Shown here one piece after another: positions 57,609-64,000 of a stretch of DNA of 64,000 nucleotides (the first letter of the stretch is position 1; each line of letters begins with the position of its first letter). The position numbers and the translations under genes were made by a program. The notes under the pieces are model-generated. The model did no database searches. It was not told the origin of the DNA and saw nothing but the letters and a program-made list of their open reading frames with translations. Source of the DNA: Lysobacteraceae bacterium (GTDB lineage: Bacteria; Pseudomonadota; Gammaproteobacteria; Xanthomonadales; Xanthomonadaceae); the NCBI GenBank assembly GCA_026005075.1, contig BPKJ01000002.1, forward strand, positions 393,336-457,335, in the 5' to 3' direction.

Positions 57609-58244
57609 ATGCCCCAACCGAATCCGCTCAAGGCGGCCCGCTACCTGCGCGCGGTGCACCTTCCGGCCCAGTTGCCGCCCGACGAGGGCTTCGAGGTCGC
57701 GGTCGCCGGCCGCTCCAACGCCGGCAAGTCGAGCGCCCTCAACGCCCTGTGCGGGGACGGCAAGCTGGCCAGGACCAGCAAGACCCCCGGCCGGACCCAG
57801 CAGCTGGTGTTCTTCGAGGTCGCCGCGCAGCGGCATCTGGTCGATCTGCCCGGCTACGGCTATGCCGAGGTGCCCGAGGCGCTGCGCCGGCACTGGCGCG
57901 GGTTGATCGACCGCTACCTGCGCGAGCGCGCGGCGCTGTGTGCCCTGCTGCTGGTCATGGACATCCGCCATCCTCTGCGCGAGTTCGACCGCCTGATGCT
58001 GGACTACGCGCTGGCGCGGGGGCTGGCGGTGCGCGTGCTGCTGACCAAGGCGGACAAGCTGCCCCGCGGACGCCAGGCGCAGTCCCTGCGCGAGGTCCAG
58101 GCCGCCCTTGCGGGCAGCGGCGTTGCGGTGCAGCTGTTCTCGGCCTTGCGTGGACTGGGCCTCGAACCGGCGCGCGGGTTTCTCGCCGAGCAGCTCCGTC
58201 TCGGCGGCGCGGATGCGGATTCTGCGCGCGCCGTGGAACAATGA
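57609..58244 (+). CDS. engB: ribosome biogenesis GTPase EngB (YihA/YsxC)
   Basis: Essential GTPase for 50S assembly, 211 aa. G1 is GRSNAGKSS at 34-42, G3 is DLPGYGYA, and G4 is TKAD. G2 is the Thr in TSKTPGRTQ. Divergent from cytochrome c4 with 127 bases between. The start ATG at 57609 gives the normal length to the first GTP motif. Confidence 0.95.
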   Translation: MPQPNPLKAARYLRAVHLPAQLPPDEGFEVAVAGRSNAGKSSALNALCGDGKLARTSKTPGRTQQLVFFEVAAQRHLVDLPGYGYAEVPEALRRHWRGLIDRYLRERAALCALLLVMDIRHPLREFDRLMLDYALARGLAVRVLLTKADKLPRGRQAQSLREVQAALAGSGVAVQLFSALRGLGLEPARGFLAEQLRLGGADADSARAVEQ

Positions 58245-58337
58245 CCCGCCGCTGAGCCTTGCGCTGCGGCCGCCGGCCCCCATCTCTGGCCCTCATGCCG
58301 TCGGTCCCGCCTCCCTTCACCCAGCATCGAGCCGCCC

Positions 58338-59702
58338 ATGTCCGGACCCAGTCAAGCCGCCGAGGTCGAGATTCACGACCGCCGGGCCCTCGTCGAGTAC
58401 CTCGCGGAGGGGTGCAAGCCCGCCGCTGCGTGGCGGATCGGAACCGAGCACGAGAAGTTCGGGTTTCGCGTCGATGACCTCAGGCCGCCGGCGTGGGAGG
58501 GCGAGCGTGGCATCGGCGCCCTGCTCGAGGGGCTTGCCGGTCTCGGCTGGGCGAGGGTCGAGGAGGACGGACGGCTGATCGCGCTGACCCGGGACGGCGC
58601 CTCGGTCAGCCTCGAACCGGCCGGGCAGCTCGAACTCTCGGGTGCGCCGCTGGAGGACCTGCACCAGACCTGTTGCGAGGCGGCGCGTCACCTGCGCGAG
58701 GTCAAGCGTGTCGCCGAGCCGCTGGGGCTGGGATTCCTCGGCATGGGCTTCCAGCCCAAATGGCGGCGCGAGGACATGCCATGGATGCCCAAGGCGCGCT
58801 ACGCCATCATGCGACGCTACATGCCCCTGCGGGGCGCGCTGGGGCTGGACATGATGACGCGCACCTGCACCATCCAGGTCAACCTCGACTTCTCGAGCGA
58901 GGCCGACATGGTGCGCAAGTTCCGCGTCGGGCTTGCCCTGCAGCCGGTGGCGACGGCCCTGTTCGCCGACTCGCCCTTCACCGAAGGCAGGCCGAACGGA
59001 TTCCTGAGCTACCGCTCGCAGGTCTGGACGGACACCGACCCGGATCGCACCGGCCTGCTCGACTTCGTGTTCGAGGATGGATTCGGCTTCGAGCGCTATG
59101 TCGACTACCTGCTCGACGTGCCGATGTACTTCGTGCACCGGGACGGCCGTTACCTGGATGTGGCAGGGCAGAGTTTCCGTGCCTTCCTGGACGGGCGGCT
59201 GCCGGGCCTGCCCGGGCTGCGGCCGACCCTGCGCGATTTCTCCGACCACAGCACCACCGCCTTCCCCGAGGTCCGGCTGAAGCAGTACCTCGAGATGCGC
59301 GGGGCCGACGGCGGGCCGTGGAACCGGGTCTGCGCGCTGCCCGCGTTCTGGGTCGGCCTGCTCTATGACGCCAGCGCGCTCGACGCCGCGGTGGAGCTGG
59401 CCGGCGGCATTTCGCTCGCCGAGCTGCACCGGCTGCGTGCCGAAGTGCCGCGTCTTGGGCTGCGCACGCGCTGGGGTCGAGGCAGCTTGCGCGACCTTGC
59501 CCGCGAGGCCCTGAAGATCGCGGTCCACGGTCTGGCGCGGCGCGCACGCCGGAATGCGCATGGCGCGGACGAGCGCATCCACATCGAGCCCCTGCTCGAG
59601 ATCGTGGAATCGGGGCAGACGCCCGCCGAGCGCAAGCTCGAGCTCTACGCCGGCCGCTGGAACGGCTCGGTCGACCCGGTGTTTCGCGAGTTTGCCTATT
59701 GA
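58338..59702 (+). CDS. gshA: glutamate-cysteine ligase, plant/EgtA-like type
   Basis: Forms gamma-glutamylcysteine, the first step of glutathione synthesis, 454 aa. It belongs to the plant/alphaproteobacterial and Xanthomonas-type ligases rather than the E. coli GshA type: [12 protein letters not shown] near residue 35, the [23 protein letters not shown] region and the [12 protein letters not shown] strand are recognisable. It lies 93 bases after engB and leads a plus-strand run with two UPF0149 genes and lhgO. Confidence 0.93.
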   Translation: MSGPSQAAEVEIHDRRALVEYLAEGCKPAAAWRIGTEHEKFGFRVDDLRPPAWEGERGIGALLEGLAGLGWARVEEDGRLIALTRDGASVSLEPAGQLELSGAPLEDLHQTCCEAARHLREVKRVAEPLGLGFLGMGFQPKWRREDMPWMPKARYAIMRRYMPLRGALGLDMMTRTCTIQVNLDFSSEADMVRKFRVGLALQPVATALFADSPFTEGRPNGFLSYRSQVWTDTDPDRTGLLDFVFEDGFGFERYVDYLLDVPMYFVHRDGRYLDVAGQSFRAFLDGRLPGLPGLRPTLRDFSDHSTTAFPEVRLKQYLEMRGADGGPWNRVCALPAFWVGLLYDASALDAAVELAGGISLAELHRLRAEVPRLGLRTRWGRGSLRDLAREALKIAVHGLARRARRNAHGADERIHIEPLLEIVESGQTPAERKLELYAGRWNGSVDPVFREFAY

Positions 59703-59755
59703 CGCCCGGGGCGAGGTCGCCGAGGCTTGATCCTGGTTCCGCGAGAGTGGTCTCG

Positions 59756-60388
59756 ATGCATGCCGCCTTCGACCCCGCCGCCGAGACGCGGCCGCTGTCC
59801 GAGGACGATGTCCAGAGCCTGCGGAGGCTGCTCGATGCGCGGGCCGTGGCCGCGGGCGGGATGACGCTGGAGATGCTCGATGGCTACTTCAGCGCCCTCA
59901 TCGCCGGCCCGGTCGAGCCGGCCCCGGAGCGTTTCCTGCCTGCGGTGCTCGGGGACGGCGACTGGCCGCAGGCAGAGCGCGCGCAGGTGCTGGCCCTGGC
60001 GGCGCGGCTGTGGAACCACGTCCGGCAGAGAATCCGAATCGACCCGGCAACGGCCGAGGGCGGCTACATGCCCTTGTTCGGGCTGCCGGCGGGCCTGCTC
60101 GACCGGCCCGGCGATTTTCTCGATGCCCTGGAGCGCAGCGGCTACCCGCTGGGTGCGGCCTGGGCGGGCGGTTTCCTGCACGCGGTGCGGCTCGACCTGC
60201 CGGCGTGGCAGGCGCTGGAGGCCCGTGAGCCGGTGGTGCGCGCCGGACTGCAGCTGCTGCTCGTGCTGATCCGCATCGACGCGGGCGACGGGCCGCCCCC
60301 CACCGCGGCCCAGCGCGTGGCGATGGTCGAGGCCATGCCCCGCTTCCTGCACGCCCTCGGTGCCTGCCACAAGGAGAGATCCGCATGA
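59756..60388 (+). CDS. UPF0149/YecA-like family protein, without SEC-C tail
   Basis: A 210-aa helical protein of the UPF0149 (YgfB/YecA) family. Characteristic are LDGYFSALIAGPVEP near residue 42 and a second helical block with LGAAWAGGFLHAVRL. No C-terminal SEC-C zinc motif is present. It overlaps a paralogous gene by ATGA. Function is unknown; E. coli YgfB affects envelope and stress phenotypes in related species. Confidence 0.85.
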   Translation: MHAAFDPAAETRPLSEDDVQSLRRLLDARAVAAGGMTLEMLDGYFSALIAGPVEPAPERFLPAVLGDGDWPQAERAQVLALAARLWNHVRQRIRIDPATAEGGYMPLFGLPAGLLDRPGDFLDALERSGYPLGAAWAGGFLHAVRLDLPAWQALEAREPVVRAGLQLLLVLIRIDAGDGPPPTAAQRVAMVEAMPRFLHALGACHKERSA

Positions 60389-61131
60389 TCCGACCGCTGG
60401 ACGAGGAGGGGCTGTCGCGGCTGGAGGCCCTGCTCGAGGCGTCCTTCGAGCAGCATGGCGGCATGCCCCTGGAGATGGTCGACGGGCTGTTCTCGGCGCT
60501 GATCGTCGGGCCCGGCCGGCCGCAGCCCGCACAGGCGCTGCAGCTGATTTGGGGCGAGGGGGGCGTGCTCGAGGAGGCCGCCGGCTCGCAGGAAGCGGTG
60601 GAGCTGGCCATGGGCCTGTGGAACCGCATCGCGCAGCGGGTCGCCGCGGAGCCGCCCGACGGCACGGACGAGGCCGGGGAAGAAGCCTACATGCAGACCT
60701 GCACGCCGCTGATCGCTTGGCCGGCCAACCTAGACCTCTCGGACCCTTCGGTGCTGGAGGAGCACGCTGCCCTGCCGCTGGGCGCCGCGTGGGCAGCGGG
60801 ATTCCTGACCGGCGTGTCCTTGCAGGCCGAGGCCTGGCAGGACTGGATCGAGGAGGAACCGGATCTTGCCGAGGACCTCGAAGCCCTGCACCGGCTGGCG
60901 GTGATCGACGACGACCATGCGCGGGAGCTGGATGTGGGCGAAGACGAGCGCATGGACCTTGCCGACCGCATCGACCTGATCTGGGAACTTCCCGTGCTGC
61001 TGCATGAGCTCCATCTGCGCAGGCTGGTGCGCGCCGGGGCCGCACCGACCGAGACCGGCGAGGCGGCCTGCCCCTGTGGCAGCGGCCGGCCGTTCCGGCG
61101 CTGCTGCGGGGCCCCGGAAAGGCTCAACTGA
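60385..61131 (+). CDS. UPF0149/YecA family protein with SEC-C zinc motif
   Basis: A 248-aa protein with the same core as its neighbour (VDGLFSALIVGPGRP and LGAAWAAGFLTGVSL) but with a C-terminal SEC-C motif CPCGSGRPFRRCCG, a zinc-binding module also found on SecA, YecA and YchJ. The pair lies head-to-tail with an ATGA overlap. The SEC-C tail of E. coli YecA contacts ribosomes or metal; the role here is not known. Confidence 0.88.
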   Translation: MIRPLDEEGLSRLEALLEASFEQHGGMPLEMVDGLFSALIVGPGRPQPAQALQLIWGEGGVLEEAAGSQEAVELAMGLWNRIAQRVAAEPPDGTDEAGEEAYMQTCTPLIAWPANLDLSDPSVLEEHAALPLGAAWAAGFLTGVSLQAEAWQDWIEEEPDLAEDLEALHRLAVIDDDHARELDVGEDERMDLADRIDLIWELPVLLHELHLRRLVRAGAAPTETGEAACPCGSGRPFRRCCGAPERLN

Positions 61132-61149
61132 ACGCCGCGGGTCCTGCCC

Positions 61150-62253
61150 ATGGCGAGCCGGGTGGACGCGATCGTTGCCGGCGCCGGCGTGGTCGGGCTT
61201 GCCTGCGCTGCGGAACTCGCGCGGCGCGGGCAGGAGGTCGTCGTGCTGGAACGCAATGCCCGCGCCGGCGAGGGCATCTCCAGCCGCAACTCGGGGGTCA
61301 TCCACGCCGGTCTGTACTACCCGCCCGGGTCGCTCAAGGCAAGGCTCTGCGTGCGTGGCCGCGACCTGCTCTACCGATTCTGCGCCGAGCACGGCGTGCC
61401 GCACCGCCGCTGCGGCAAGTGGGTGGTGGCGACCAGCGCGCAGGAGTGCGCTGCCCTGCGTGCCCTGCACGAGCGGGCCGGGATCAACGGTGCCGGGCCC
61501 GTGCACTGGCTCGAGGGGGCGGCGCTGAGGTCCAGGGCGCCCGGGCTTGCCGCCGTGGCCGCGCTCGAGGTGGAACCCTCCGGGCTGGTCGATGTCGCCG
61601 CGCTGGTGCTGGCGCTGGAAGCGGAGCTGCAGCGCCTTGGCGGCGTGCTCCTGACCCACGGCGAAGTGGTTGCGGTCGAGCCGGATGCAGAGGGCTTCAG
61701 GGTGCGTGTGGCGGGCCAGGATGCGGTGCGCTGCACGCGTTTCGTGAACGCATGCGGACTCGGTGCGCAGGCGCTGGCCGAGCGCACATCGGGCGTGCCG
61801 TGCGCGCGGATCCCGGCCCTGCATTACGCGGCCGGCCACTACTACCGGCTGCGCCGCGGGGGCGTGCCGTTCGACCGGCTGGTGTACCCACTTCCCGGAC
61901 CGAGCGGCCTGGGCGTGCACCTTGGCTTCGATCCGGCCGGCAGGCCGCGCTTCGGGCCCGACGTGCGCTTTCTCGACCACGAGGACTACCGGTTCGACGA
62001 CAGCCGGCGTGAGCCCTTTGCCGAGGCCATCCGCCGCTGGTGGCCGGCCCTGCAGGCCGAGGATCTGGTTCCGGATTTCGTCGGCATCCGCCCCAAGCTC
62101 GCCGGCCCTGGCGGCGGCAGCCCGGATTTCGTGATCCAGGATGCCCGCGACCATGGCCTGCCAGGGCTGGTGCAGCTCTTCGGCATCGAATCCCCCGGGC
62201 TGACCTCGGCGCTGGCGATCGCCGAGGAGGTGGCCCGCCGGCTGGAAGTTTGA
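61150..62253 (+). CDS. lhgO: FAD-dependent L-2-hydroxyglutarate oxidase-like protein
   Basis: DAO-family flavoprotein of 367 aa. GAGVVGLACAAELARRG is the FAD-binding Rossmann motif, and SSRNSGVIHAGLYYPPGSLKA is the signature of the L-2-hydroxyglutarate dehydrogenase/oxidase group. The C-terminal VPDFVGIRPKL and GIESPGLTSALAIAE complete the FAD site. It probably oxidises L-2-hydroxyglutarate to 2-oxoglutarate. It follows the UPF0149 genes by 18 bases. Confidence 0.87.
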   Translation: MASRVDAIVAGAGVVGLACAAELARRGQEVVVLERNARAGEGISSRNSGVIHAGLYYPPGSLKARLCVRGRDLLYRFCAEHGVPHRRCGKWVVATSAQECAALRALHERAGINGAGPVHWLEGAALRSRAPGLAAVAALEVEPSGLVDVAALVLALEAELQRLGGVLLTHGEVVAVEPDAEGFRVRVAGQDAVRCTRFVNACGLGAQALAERTSGVPCARIPALHYAAGHYYRLRRGGVPFDRLVYPLPGPSGLGVHLGFDPAGRPRFGPDVRFLDHEDYRFDDSRREPFAEAIRRWWPALQAEDLVPDFVGIRPKLAGPGGGSPDFVIQDARDHGLPGLVQLFGIESPGLTSALAIAEEVARRLEV

Positions 62254-62425
62254 GCCGCGCGTCGGCGGCGGCATGTCGGCAGCTCGTTCCCCTCTCGCCG
62301 GGAGGGAAGGGCCGCCTGTGCCCAAGTGCGCGGCCGATGCGATGGGTCGGGCGCTGCGGCTCCGCCGGTTCGGCAGCCGCCCGTCGCTGGCCGTTCGGGC
62401 ACGACGACCTTCTGAAGCTCCCCGC

Positions 62426-63845
62426 TCAGGTCGGCCGGATCAGGCTCAGTCCGATCCTTGCCTGGTGGGCGAAGAGGCGAAAGCGGCCGAAGGTCTCGGC
62501 GTCGAGGCCGCGGCCGCTGGCGGCACGATCGGCATAGAGGCAGCCGATGGCCTTTCCGGCCACTGCCAGCGGCGCGATCAGGCACTGGCCCCCGCACAGC
62601 CTGCCGAGTTCGGGGTCGGGCGGCAGGCTGGGGCCGTGGGGGTCGCCCAGCCAGATCGCCTCGTCCCGGGCCAGGCTGAAGGCCATCAGACTGGCCTGCC
62701 CCGGGGTGGCCGCGAACGCGGGCAGCTCGCGCTGCCCGGTGACGTCCAGCACCCGTTTGGGGTGCAGCCAGCGACGCTGCGGATCGAGCAGCAGGAAGCC
62801 CACCCGGTCCAGTCCCACGCCGCGGTACAGGCCTTCGAGGATCAGCTCCATCAGTGCGCCGGCGGAGGGGCGCTGCTCGCACAGCAGCTGCGCGTATTCG
62901 CGCAGGATGCCCAGCGCCAGTTCCGCCTGTCCCTCGTTCCAGCGGGTCGCGGTAGCGGCCTGCGCGGCGGGGCCTGGCTGCACGGGCTCGAGGCGCGCCC
63001 CGAGGGCAAGAATGGTCCGGGTCGCCTGCTGGCGCACTTCCAGGGCGCCCTGCTGCACCTCCTCCAGTGGTAGCTGGAAGGCATGTCGCGATGGTCTCCA
63101 CCAGGCCGCCCAGCCGCTCCGGGTCGGCATCCTCGCGCAGCCGGCGGGCCAGCTCGCAGCCGAAACGCACCGCGAGGCACCTCGCATCGGGCTCCCCGGC
63201 AGGATCCAGTGCAGCGGCCAGGAGCTCGCTCAGCCTCCATTCCCGGTTCAGCCGCAGGGTGAGTTCGCGCAGTGGGAAACCCAGCAGCTCGACCTCGGCC
63301 TGCTCCCTCTCCTCGGTGGGCAGGTCACGCATCGCGCCGAGGCGCTCGACCAGGTCCTGCTGTTCGGCACCGGCGAGATGGAGCAGGACCAGTTCGCCCA
63401 GGTGTGCGAGCAGGGTGGCGACGAAGATGGACTCGATCTCGCCAAGGTGCGCGCTGCGGGCGAGTTGTCGGGCCTGCAGTGCGGCATGGAGCGCCCCGGC
63501 CATGGCCTCGGCGACCTTGTTCGGGTGATGGCCGGCGATCAGGCCCTCGATGACGGCGATGCTGGTGCACAGCTCGCGCACGGCGTCGAAGCCGAGCACC
63601 ACGATGGCCCGGCTGACCGTCGCCACGCGCACGCCGGCGGGGTTGAACATCGCGCTGTTGGCCATGCGCAACAGGCGCGTGGTCATCGACACGTCCTCGA
63701 GAATCAGGCTGGCCAGATCGGCGGTCGCGCTGTCCTCGTCGCGCGAACGGCTGGCGATGCGCTGTGCCGTGCGCGCGAAGGCCGGCAGATGCTGGCCGCT
63801 CATCCTCTGTACCCAGTGCTCGATACCGACGCGATGTGCGTGCAC
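62426..63845 (-). pseudogene. HDOD-GAF signalling protein, interrupted by a one-base frameshift
   Basis: Two-domain regulator. The GTG at 63845, with GGGGAG nine bases before it, opens an HDOD domain (LPAFARTAQRI, LILEDVSMTTRLLRMANS, ATVSRAIVVLGFDAV) that ends near LGGLVETIAT. One extra base near 63086 then shifts the frame; the lost frame resumes at AFQLPLEEVQQGALEVRQ and continues into a GAF-like domain ending at 62426. Without the extra base the protein would be 472 aa. HDOD proteins act in signal transduction, often with cyclic-di-GMP or motility, and the GAF part would bind a small ligand. Longer starts up to 63986 are open but lack a Shine-Dalgarno. Both halves keep good coding character. 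Confidence 0.82.
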
Positions 63846-64000
63846 GTCAAAGGCTCCCCAAAGGCTTTCCGCTAGCCTGCTCCGGCGAGCGCTGTCCGGG
63901 CAAGCAGCGAGGCCCGGTGGCTGGGCCGCGCAGGGCGTTTCGACTAAGCTGACAACTGCATCGGGGAGGGCCAGGAGGGCGACCATGCAGGATGGCAGGG

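Noticed and set aside
62254..62425. RNA gene or terminator between lhgO and the HDOD-GAF gene
   Set aside because: The 172-base convergent spacer shows only short GC-rich inverted repeats without a T-run; nothing specific can be supported.

Overview
The window is a gene-dense stretch of chromosome from a very GC-rich gammaproteobacterium, most likely of the order Lysobacterales (Xanthomonadales). The evidence for that placement is gene content and order: hprK, ptsN and rapZ beside rpoN and the lpt/kds genes; an ilvC-ilvG-ilvM-leuA core; a plant-type glutamate-cysteine ligase; engB, cytochrome c4, dsbA and an exo/endonuclease-phosphatase gene in a row; and a cbb3 oxidase cluster that carries its own maturation genes. 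No rRNA, tRNA, CRISPR array, insertion sequence or prophage was recognised. Almost everything looks like core genome.

Layout. 1-7515 (minus): rapA (cut by the window edge), an M13 metallopeptidase coupled to it, and a secreted M16 peptidase. 7977-10216 (plus): a secreted subtilisin-like protease whose C-terminal binding domains are in another frame, ending at a strong terminator. 25291-10289 (minus): one long amino-acid block. An attenuator (leader peptide rich in Leu/Val/Ile codons, then a terminator hairpin) precedes ilvD-ilvC-ilvG-ilvM-leuA-ilvE-leuC-leuD-leuB-ilvA-tyrA, with selO 39 bases behind. These genes cover isoleucine, valine and leucine synthesis from threonine and pyruvate, but leuA carries a one-base frameshift. 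34319-25398 (minus): ccoNOQP, a small two-helix membrane protein, ccoG, ccoH, ccoI, ccoS and a SafE-like membrane protein, with an FNR/ANR-type box in front of ccoN, as expected for a microaerobically induced oxidase.

34573-38683: purA, a small hypothetical protein, oxyR coupled to a lipoprotein hydrolase gene, and a membrane protein resembling Pycsar effectors. 46418-38699 (minus): kdsD-kdsC-lptC-lptA-lptB-rpoN-hpf-ptsN-hprK-rapZ, the usual envelope and nitrogen-PTS cluster. 46565-48057 (plus): ibaG-murA. 48068-55909: a pteridine-reductase-like gene, a MidA-type methyltransferase, slt, an NDUFA9-like gene, cca, a SafE/TauE-family permease and an EEP-family hydrolase. 55981-62253: dsbA and cytochrome c4 (minus), then engB, gshA, two tandem UPF0149 genes and an L-2-hydroxyglutarate oxidase-like gene (plus). 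62426-63845: an HDOD-GAF regulator broken by a one-base frameshift.

Many neighbouring genes overlap by ATGA or GTGA, which points to widespread translational coupling. Three genes (the S8 protease, leuA and HDOD-GAF) each have a single-base frame break. Whether these are real mutations or assembly errors cannot be decided from the sequence alone.
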